NCBI GenBank assembly: GCA_021787985.1
Contig: JAJYLG010000005.1
Coordinates: 1-64,000 of the forward strand
Direction of reading: 5' to 3'
Source: Chloroflexota bacterium
GTDB taxonomy: Bacteria; Chloroflexota; Dehalococcoidia; DSGV01
DNA length: 64,000 nucleotides
Shown: piece by piece, positions 57,560-64,000 of the stretch
How the letters are laid out: every line of letters starts with the position of its first letter
Position numbering within the stretch: the first letter of the stretch is position 1
Translations under genes and position numbers: made by a program
The notes under the pieces: generated by a model
What the model was told of the DNA's origin: nothing
Database searches by the model: none
What the model saw: the letters and a program-made list of their open reading frames with translations, nothing else

Positions 57560-57725
57560 CTGGCACGACGACATCGGCGAGTCGGACCGCGACCTGACGT
57601 GGGAGGCGGAGCCGCCGCCGGAGCCGCGCCCGGCCGGCGCGTACCTGCGCCGGATGCTGTTCGGCCTCGTCGCCCTGCTGCTCGTCCTGGCGATCGCCCT
57701 TCCGGTGCTCGCCGCCGTGCGCTAG
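57552..57725 (+). CDS. Small single-TM membrane protein (57 aa)
   Basis: MRDWHDDIGESDRDLTWEAEPPPEPRPAGAYLRRMLFGLVALLLVLAIALPVLAAVR*; below the ORF-track cutoff but TM-like. Confidence 0.55.
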   Translation: MRDWHDDIGESDRDLTWEAEPPPEPRPAGAYLRRMLFGLVALLLVLAIALPVLAAVR

Positions 57726-57825
57726 CGGGGTCTGCAGGGATCCATTTCAGCCACCCGTCCTGGGTTCCGACCTGCGGCTCCGCTGCTCGCTCCTGCAGGC
57801 CAGGCCCGAAGCAGCCCGTCCGCGG

Positions 57826-58071
57826 TCATTCGCCCCCTGTCTGCCGGTAGAAGCGGACCCGCCAGTCGCCGTCGGCGGTGCGGACGGTCTCGTGGGCGAA
57901 GCCGAGGCCGGCGAGCGCCGCGTAGAGCGGCACTGGCTCGAAAACGTTCACCACGACGAGCTCCTGGTCCGGCCGGAGACCCTGTAGCGCGGCCATGATC
58001 CGGCTGAATGGCTCACGGCCGGCGCGGATGTCCTCGCGGACGTCCACGGTCACCACGGTCATCTCGCTCAT
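57826..58071 (-). CDS. DUF2249 domain protein (paralogue 2)
   Basis: VTVDVREDIRAGREPFSRIMAALQGLRPDQELVVVNVFEPVPLYAALAGLGFAHETV...DWRVRFYR. Confidence 0.85.
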   Translation of the reverse strand: MSEMTVVTVDVREDIRAGREPFSRIMAALQGLRPDQELVVVNVFEPVPLYAALAGLGFAHETVRTADGDWRVRFYRQTGGE

Positions 58072-58301
58072 CGCGCCAGCCGGGTGATCCTGATGACCCA
58101 ACGCTCCGGGCCAGTCTCCTGTGGCTGCCATCCGACCTCGCCTGGGTGCTCGGCCATGAACTGGTAGTAGAGCGGCTTCGGGTCGTGGTCGTTCACGAGG
58201 AAGAACGACTCACCGGCCGCCAGGGCATCGTATGTACCGAAGATGAGCGGGTGACGCTGCGGCGGCGCCAGGCTGCGCACATCGATCACTTTCTCTGCCA
58301 T
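58068..58301 (-). CDS. DUF2249 domain protein (paralogue 1)
   Basis: VIDVRSLAPPQRHPLIFGTYDALAAGESFFLVNDHDPKPLYYQFMAEHPGEVGWQPQETGPERWVIRITR. Confidence 0.92.
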   Translation of the reverse strand: MAEKVIDVRSLAPPQRHPLIFGTYDALAAGESFFLVNDHDPKPLYYQFMAEHPGEVGWQPQETGPERWVIRITRLAR

Positions 58302-58303
58302 CG

Positions 58304-58540
58304 TCAGCCAGCCTCCGGCTCGTCGGTCTCCAGGCCGGCGGCGCGCAGCTCCTCGAGGATCTGCGCCACGCCAAGCCCGTGAGCCGTCAGTGCCATCCCG
58401 AGCGGGTGAGTCCCGCCGCAGCAGGTGTCGAGTCCGTGGCGGCCAAGCACGGGAAGCGCTGCGGGCCAACGCGCAGCCACGTCCCGCACCGGCATTGCCA
58501 GCAATGCTCCGACGCGGACGCGTGTCGTAGGCACGGTCAT
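58304..58540 (-). CDS. ScdA-N/DUF542-type small protein
   Basis: PVRDVAARWPAALPVLGRHGLDTCCGGTHPLGMALTAHGLGVAQILEELRAA; diagnostic LDTCCGG. Confidence 0.88.
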   Translation of the reverse strand: MTVPTTRVRVGALLAMPVRDVAARWPAALPVLGRHGLDTCCGGTHPLGMALTAHGLGVAQILEELRAAGLETDEPEAG

Positions 58541-58672
58541 CGTTTCACCTTCCGAGGGTTCTCCAGGTCGCCGGCTTCTCCGCCCCGCGGGCTCGTCGCG
58601 CTCAACGTCTGGGCCGGTGGCCCGGGCGTCCCCCATTGCATCGCCGGCCGCGGCCGCTGGCGATGACTTCCG

Positions 58673-59638
58673 TCACCCGCCGTCAGCCAGCGCCCGCAGG
58701 CGCTCGGCGTCCGCTACGACCACGCGACCCCGATCCAGCCGCACGAGCCCCTCGCGCTCCATGCCATGCAGCGAGCGCGCCACCACCTCCCGCGCGGTGC
58801 CCGCCAGGTCGGCGATATCTCGCTGGCTGAGCGCACGGATCTCTTCGACGCCCGCGCCGACGCCGGGCGCAGGGGCGGTCGCTTGCAACAGCACCTTGGC
58901 GATGCGCGCCGTGACCTGGCGGAACGACAGGTCCTCGACCAGCGCCACCATGTGCCGCAGCCGATTGGCCAGCATCCGCACCATGCCGCGCGCGAACCTC
59001 GGGCTGTTGATGAGCAGCGCATCGAGCGCGTCCTGCGGCACCAGCAGCAAGACCGCCGGCTCGACCGCCTCGACCGAGGCAGGGTTCGGCCCGCCGTCGA
59101 ACGCCGGGACCTCGTTCAGGCTCTCGCCCGCCCCCATCACGCGCAGGACCTGCTGGCGGCCGCTCGCCGCCGTGGTGAAGACGCGCACATGTCCCGACTG
59201 CACCACGAATAGGCCGGGAGACGACTGGCCCTCGGTGATCACCATGTCGCCCGCCGCGTGGCGCTGCTGGCGCAGCGACGGCACGAGCTGTGCCAGCTCG
59301 TCGGCGCCGAGCTGCGCGAAGTACGGCACCTTGCGCAGCGCCGGCGGGAGGCTGGCCGGCATGTCACTTCGGCTCGACGCGCTGGCCACGCGGTCGAGCT
59401 GCTGCGCCAGCTCATGCCAGCGGTTCCGGTTGACACGGCAGCGACCCGCCCCATCGCGGGTGACGAGGTCGGCGCGGACCAGGCCCTGCACGTCCTCGTC
59501 CAGGTCGGTGGGATCGACTCCCGCCAGCGAGGCGAGCGCGTCCACCGTGTCGGCGCCCCGCGCAACGCACATCGCCAGCAGCAGCCGCGCCTGATCGAGC
59601 GCGGCGAACGGATCGGCGGTGGTCTCGTCCAGCGTCAT
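58673..59638 (-). CDS. Crp/Fnr family transcriptional regulator with extra N-terminal winged-helix-like domain
   Basis: cNMP-binding fold (LRQQRHAAGDMVITEGQSSPGLFVVQSGHVRVFTTAASGRQQVLRVMGAGESLNEVPAFDGG); C-terminal HTH_Crp (ALSQRDIADLAGTAREVVARSLHGMEREGLVRLDRGRVVV); about 85 extra N-terminal residues. Confidence 0.92.
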   Translation of the reverse strand: MTLDETTADPFAALDQARLLLAMCVARGADTVDALASLAGVDPTDLDEDVQGLVRADLVTRDGAGRCRVNRNRWHELAQQLDRVASASSRSDMPASLPPALRKVPYFAQLGADELAQLVPSLRQQRHAAGDMVITEGQSSPGLFVVQSGHVRVFTTAASGRQQVLRVMGAGESLNEVPAFDGGPNPASVEAVEPAVLLLVPQDALDALLINSPRFARGMVRMLANRLRHMVALVEDLSFRQVTARIAKVLLQATAPAPGVGAGVEEIRALSQRDIADLAGTAREVVARSLHGMEREGLVRLDRGRVVVADAERLRALADGG

Positions 59639-59714
59639 GGCCCTTGCCCCCTGCGACAGAGGTTACTGCGGTCGTGGGACGTGCGATGCGTTGATGGGAC
59701 ATGGAGGACACACG

Positions 59715-61835
59715 ATGACATCCGCGGGCCGGGCTCCCATTTCCGCCAACGACAGCGTACGCGACGTCGTCCGGCGGTACCCAGGCATCGAATCGGTATT
59801 CGACCGCTTCGGGCTGGCAGGTTGCGGTGGGCCAAGCGGGCCGCTGGAACCGGTCGGCTTCTTCGCAGCAGTGCACCACGTGGACGTCGCGCGGCTCCTC
59901 GGCGAGCTGGCCGCCTACGCCGACGCCAGGGATCACCCGGTCCAGGCGCCACGACCGCAGGACCGCACCTATCGGTGGTTCACTTCCGTCTCGCTCGCGT
60001 TCTCGCTCTTTGCCGGCCTCATCATCGGCATCGTGGCCATCCTGGACAACGCCGCGGGCGGGTCGCTCGGCGGCCGCTGGGTGTCGTGGGTGCAGGCGCA
60101 CGGCCAGGCCCAGCTCGTTGGTTTCGTCGAGCTGTTCATCCTCGGGATCGGGTTCCACGTCATGCCTCGCTTCAAAGCGCAGGAGCCGCTGCCCGCGCGG
60201 CCGCGGCTCGCCGTCGGCGCGCTGCTCGCGGCCGGGGTGGCGGCACGGCTCGTCGCGCCGCTCCTGCCCTCGCCCATCGCGGCAGCATTCGTCGGGGTGG
60301 GCGCCCTCGCGATCGCGGGCGGGGGCGTCGCTGCCGGCGTCGCGTTCGGCTATCACCTCTGGCGTGCGCGCGACCGCCGCGAGTTCTACGACCCGATCAT
60401 CGGCGCCGCGGCCGCCTGGTTCGTCATCAGCGGCGTGATCTCGGCCGTGGGGGGCCTGCGCGCCTGGGCGAACGGAGCGCCTGCCGTGCGTCCCGATTGG
60501 GATGAGGCGCTGGTGATCTCGCAGCTCCTGGGCGTTGCGATGACGATGGCCTGGGGTGTCACCGCCCGGACGGTCCCCTTCTTCCTGAACCTACGGCAAC
60601 CGCACGAACGGACGGTGCTCGGCTCGGCGGCGCTGGAGCAGTTGGCGGTCGCGGCGCTGGTGGCCGCGCCACTTGTCGGCGGTGGCACGGCTCAGGCGCT
60701 GCGGATGACCGGCGCGGCCGCCCTGGCCGTCGCCGTGGCCGGCTTCGTGTTCGGCGTGCGACTGGCCGAGCCCGAGGAGAAGCGCGCCGACGCCGACCGC
60801 GCGCGCGAGCACACGCGCTTCGTGAAGCTGGCGTACATCTGGCTCGCCGTCGCGGCGCTGCTGCAGCTCGCCTGGTTCATCGTCGAACGCGGCGGGATCG
60901 TTCCCATGTGGCCGGCCGGCGCGATCCGGCACGCCTTCGCGGTCGGCTTCATCACCACGCTGATCATCGGGATGTCCTACCGGACCGTCCCGGTCTTCTC
61001 GGGGCACGAGCTGCGCCATCTCGGTCTCGTGCGGGCATCGTTCTGGCTCCTGTTCGCCGCCGCCGCGTTGCGCGTCCTGCCGGTCGGGGTCACGGACGCG
61101 CCGCCGGCCTTCGCGCGGGTCCTGGTCGGCGTGGCGGGGATCTCCCTCTGGGCCGCGCTGGCGGCGTTCGCCATCGTGCTGGCGGCGCTCCGCCGGTCGG
61201 TCGATGCCTCGCAGGCAGCGCAGGCCGCGCCCGAGGCCGCGCCCACGACGCAAGAGCCACCCGGCGCGCACGAGCCCGCGGACCTGCGCGCTTGGGCCGC
61301 GCCGGAGCGGACCGTGGAGGAGACGCTCGAGCGTTTCCCGACGAGCCTGGCCCGCTTCCTGGACCTCGGCTTCGCCACCTTGGCCGAACCGGCGATGCGC
61401 CGAGCCATGGCGCCATGCACGACGCTGGCGCAGGCCGCCGCCATTCGGGGACTGGGCTACGAGCAGCTCCTCGATCAGCTCGCGCCCACGCCCGCCGCCA
61501 CGGCTGGCGACGAAGACGACGGCTCTGTGAGCGTGGAGCTGGTCCGCATCGCGCTCAAGTCCGTGCACGACCCGGAGATCCCGGTCAACGTGGTCGACCT
61601 CGGTCTGATCTACGGCATCCGCGTCGAGCGCGGGAAGGTGGCCGTGCGCATGACGCTGACCTCCCCCTTCTGTCCGGTGGCCGACCAGGTGGTGCGAGAC
61701 GCGGAGGAGGCAGTGTACCAGGTGCCCGGGGTTGCCTCGGTGGACATCGAAGTAGTTTACGATCCGCCCTGGGACCCTGAGCGCATGACCGACGACGGCA
61801 AGCGACAGCTCGGTTGGGCCTCCGCGCCCGCATGA
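59715..61835 (+). CDS. Multidomain NnrS protein: ScdA-N-like / NnrS / DUF1858-like / MIP18 (DUF59) fusion
   Basis: N-term SVRDVVRRYPGIESVFDRFGLAGCGG; NnrS core (WVQAHGQAQLVGFVELFILGIGFHVMPRF, FITTLIIGMSYRTVPVFSGHEL); RTVEETLERFPTSLARFLDLGF; C-term VRIALKSVHDPEIPVNVVDLGLIYGIRVERGKVAVRMTLTSPFCPVADQVVRDAEEAVYQVPGVASVDIEVVYDPPWDPERMTDDGKRQLGW. Confidence 0.9.
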   Translation: MTSAGRAPISANDSVRDVVRRYPGIESVFDRFGLAGCGGPSGPLEPVGFFAAVHHVDVARLLGELAAYADARDHPVQAPRPQDRTYRWFTSVSLAFSLFAGLIIGIVAILDNAAGGSLGGRWVSWVQAHGQAQLVGFVELFILGIGFHVMPRFKAQEPLPARPRLAVGALLAAGVAARLVAPLLPSPIAAAFVGVGALAIAGGGVAAGVAFGYHLWRARDRREFYDPIIGAAAAWFVISGVISAVGGLRAWANGAPAVRPDWDEALVISQLLGVAMTMAWGVTARTVPFFLNLRQPHERTVLGSAALEQLAVAALVAAPLVGGGTAQALRMTGAAALAVAVAGFVFGVRLAEPEEKRADADRAREHTRFVKLAYIWLAVAALLQLAWFIVERGGIVPMWPAGAIRHAFAVGFITTLIIGMSYRTVPVFSGHELRHLGLVRASFWLLFAAAALRVLPVGVTDAPPAFARVLVGVAGISLWAALAAFAIVLAALRRSVDASQAAQAAPEAAPTTQEPPGAHEPADLRAWAAPERTVEETLERFPTSLARFLDLGFATLAEPAMRRAMAPCTTLAQAAAIRGLGYEQLLDQLAPTPAATAGDEDDGSVSVELVRIALKSVHDPEIPVNVVDLGLIYGIRVERGKVAVRMTLTSPFCPVADQVVRDAEEAVYQVPGVASVDIEVVYDPPWDPERMTDDGKRQLGWASAPA

Positions 61836-63268
61836 CGCCGCCCCCCGGCGCGCGAAACGACGAGCCGGTCATCCTGGCCACCGCACGCGGCGGCGAGGTC
61901 GTGCCGGCCGTCGAGGACCGCTCGTACCTGGCGTACGTTGCCGCGGCGCTGGCGGTCGCGCTGTTGGGTGGCTTCGTCCTCGCGGTGCTGGTGCCGCTCA
62001 CGGCGATCGGGACGCTCCCATGGGCGGAGCGCCTGCCCGAGCTGATCCAGGCCCACGGCTGGGCCCAGCTCCAGGGCTGGGCCGGCATCTTCGTGGCCGG
62101 CATGGGCCTGCGCCTCATCCCGCGCTTCGCCGGCCGCCACCCCATCCCGGTCACGATCACACTGCCGGTCCTCGCCCTGCTGCTCGCGGGAGTGGTCTTG
62201 CGCACCCTGCTGCAGCCGGCCGCCGGCCGCGCGCTCGCCGACGTCGGGCTGCTGGCCGGCGTCACGTGTTCCGCGGTTGCGATGCTGAGCTTCGCCGGCA
62301 CGCTTGGGTACACGCTGCACCGCGGGCGCAAGCGGCCCGAGCCGTGGCGCTACTTCGCCTGGGCGGGTGCGGTCTGGTGGGCGGCCTGGGCCGTCCTGGT
62401 GCTTGCCGCGGGAGTCCGCGCGACGGCCAACGACGGACTCGTGCCGGGCATGCTCGACGAGGCGTCGACCTGGGTGGTCTTCTTCGGCGCCATCGCCAAC
62501 TTCATCTGGGCGATCCAGAGCCGCAGCGTGCCGGTATTCTTCGGGCGTCGGCCGCCCACCCTGCGGCGCGTGCTCGCCCCTGGCGCCCTGCTCAACGCGG
62601 GCGTGCTTCTGGTACTGCTCTCCATCCTGCCGTGGTCCGACGCGGCGGCGACCCGTCTCGAGGGTCTCGGACTGACCCTGGCAGGATTGGCCACCGCCTG
62701 GCTCGCACCACTGGCCGGGTCGATCTCCGGCCGAGCACACCGGCTGCGGCCACGGGCCCGCGCTGCCTCGCGGTTCGTCCTGGCGGCAGACTGGTGGGCC
62801 ATGGTGGCCGGCGCGCTCGCCATGTGGGCCGGGATCGCATCGCTCGCCAGCGGCCGGTTCGAGCTGTTCGGCGTGCGCGACGCGGCCCGTCACGCGCTCG
62901 GGATCGGCCTGATCTCCATGCTCATCGTGGGCATGGCGCAGCTCGTCGCTCCGGTGTTCGCGCTGGAACGCGCGGAGGCACGGCCGCCCGGCGTCGAATA
63001 CGTGGTCGGCTGGCCGGCGCTCTTCCTGGCGGCCGGCATGCGAGTTGCCGCCGGAGTGCTGTTCGGGCATATGGGCGAACGTGCGCGGATGGAGCTGATC
63101 GCCGCCGCCGGGGTGCTCGGCTGGATCGGCATCGCGGCCTTCGCCTGGAGCGTGGTCCGCGCGCGTCAGGGAGCCGCGCATGAAGGCGCTCCTCACGGAG
63201 GAAGCCGCGTTGGCGGCGAAGCGCAACCGCCGCCGGCCAGATTGAGCCGGGCCGCTATGCCAGGTTGA
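61832..63268 (+). CDS. Second NnrS-like multipass membrane protein
   Basis: LPELIQAHGWAQLQGWAGIFVAGMGLRLIPRFAGRHP; NFIWAIQSRSVPVFFGRRPP; GIGLISMLIVGMAQLVAPVFALERAEA; ATGA overlap with preceding gene. Confidence 0.85.
   Translation: MTPPPGARNDEPVILATARGGEVVPAVEDRSYLAYVAAALAVALLGGFVLAVLVPLTAIGTLPWAERLPELIQAHGWAQLQGWAGIFVAGMGLRLIPRFAGRHPIPVTITLPVLALLLAGVVLRTLLQPAAGRALADVGLLAGVTCSAVAMLSFAGTLGYTLHRGRKRPEPWRYFAWAGAVWWAAWAVLVLAAGVRATANDGLVPGMLDEASTWVVFFGAIANFIWAIQSRSVPVFFGRRPPTLRRVLAPGALLNAGVLLVLLSILPWSDAAATRLEGLGLTLAGLATAWLAPLAGSISGRAHRLRPRARAASRFVLAADWWAMVAGALAMWAGIASLASGRFELFGVRDAARHALGIGLISMLIVGMAQLVAPVFALERAEARPPGVEYVVGWPALFLAAGMRVAAGVLFGHMGERARMELIAAAGVLGWIGIAAFAWSVVRARQGAAHEGAPHGGSRVGGEAQPPPARLSRAAMPG
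63180..63245 (+). CDS. Candidate 21-aa small ORF overlapping the end of the second NnrS gene
   Basis: MKALLTEEAALAAKRNRRRPD*, AGGGAG upstream, +1 frame relative to NnrS2. Confidence 0.25.
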   Translation: MKALLTEEAALAAKRNRRRPD

Positions 63269-64000
63269 CGAGGATTTCGCCGTCCTCGACTTTCGCCTCG
63301 TAGGCGCGGATGTCGGAGCACGAGCGCTTGGCCATCAACCAGGAGAGCAGCCGGCCGTTGAAGAAGTGCTTGCGGTTGAACTCCGGCGCGAACGGCCCGC
63401 GCACGCAGCGACCCGTGTGGACGTCGTACTGGGCACCGTGCGCAGAGCAGGTGAGCTTGTCCCCGGCCTCGACCCAGCCGCGCGCCAGGTTCCACTTCAT
63501 GTGCGAGCAGATCGCGTCGACCACTCGGACCTCACCGCCCAGGTTGAGCGCTACGATCGGCTTGCCGTCCACGTCGAAGCGCCGGAGCGCTCCGGGTGGC
63601 AGGTCCTCCAGTCGGGCCACGCGGCGGAAGGCGGTGGCGACGCCGAGCAGCGGGACGACCGTCCGGCGGTGGCGAGCCCGCTCTTCGCGCTGCTCGTGGA
63701 GACGGCGGACGATCGCGGTCTTCTCTCTCTGGTAGAGCCCGCGGGCGCGGGTCTGCGTGCGGATCAGCTCGTCGAGCTTGCGCTGAACGCCGCCGAAGAA
63801 AGGCGCGACGGTTTCGAAATCCCAGATCGAGGGGTCATCGATGGCGTCCGGGAAGTAGGCGCGCGCCAGTCGCTCGAACAGCACGCTCGGGAACGGGGCG
63901 GGCTCGCCGCCGACCTCCCGGTTCTCCTTGTTCTCGAGCCAGTAGTCTTCGAGCTGGACGGCCGCCGGGTAAAGGCGCAGGCCCAGGTAGTACAGCTCAT
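63255..64000 (-). CDS. Rieske [2Fe-2S] domain protein, N-terminus outside window
   Basis: Rieske motif CSHMKWNLARGWVEAGDKLTCSAHGAQYDVHTGRCVRGPF; frame open to window edge (ELYYLGLRLYPAAVQLEDYWLENKENREVGGEPAPFPSVLFERLARAYF...). Confidence 0.88.
   Translation of the reverse strand, partial: ELYYLGLRLYPAAVQLEDYWLENKENREVGGEPAPFPSVLFERLARAYFPDAIDDPSIWDFETVAPFFGGVQRKLDELIRTQTRARGLYQREKTAIVRRLHEQREERARHRRTVVPLLGVATAFRRVARLEDLPPGALRRFDVDGKPIVALNLGGEVRVVDAICSHMKWNLARGWVEAGDKLTCSAHGAQYDVHTGRCVRGPFAPEFNRKHFFNGRLLSWLMAKRSCSDIRAYEAKVEDGEILVNLA

Overview
A 64 kb, high-GC, gene-dense bacterial chromosomal window. No tRNA, rRNA, CRISPR array, prophage or IS element was recognised by eye. Gene content (TlyA, DUF3090/SCO1664-type proteins, LarE, long-form RmlA, tig-clpP-clpX, DPPR-synthase-like UbiA) suggests a Chloroflexota- or Actinobacteria-like genome, but taxonomy cannot be settled from this window. 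Main blocks: (i) 0-4 kb, a small accessory zone of GNAT/VOC genes with two decayed genes, a VapBC toxin-antitoxin pair and a VapC remnant; (ii) 4-7 kb, MutY-like glycosylase, orphan LarE, LysM lipoprotein; (iii) 8.5-25.4 kb, a C4/C3 central-metabolism region with biotin transcarboxylase/decarboxylase-like subunits interleaved with two paralogous lipoproteins, then NAD-ICDH/IPMDH, MDH, two-subunit class I fumarase and SDH; (iv) 25.6-38.7 kb, housekeeping genes (NUDIX, DD-carboxypeptidase, recN, nadK, tlyA, acyl-CoA ligase, ybaK, clpX/clpP/tig) followed by an ACT-malic enzyme; (v) 40.3-54.7 kb, a surface polysaccharide locus (flippase, glycosyltransferases, WecA-like transferase, rmlA/B, O-antigen-ligase/TPR); (vi) 54.7-56.8 kb, an SCO1664 / methyltransferase / DUF3090 cluster; (vii) 57.8-64 kb, a compact cluster of Crp/Fnr regulator with an extra N-terminal domain, ScdA-N/DUF542, two DUF2249 proteins, an unusual ScdA-N-like/NnrS/DUF1858-like/MIP18 fusion, a second NnrS and a Rieske protein. 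Block (vii) is my best candidate for an undescribed system (NO / Fe-S stress). Block (iii) and a recurrent TANNNT-start-codon leaderless-promoter pattern are the next best. All assignments are by motif reading; no database search was run.
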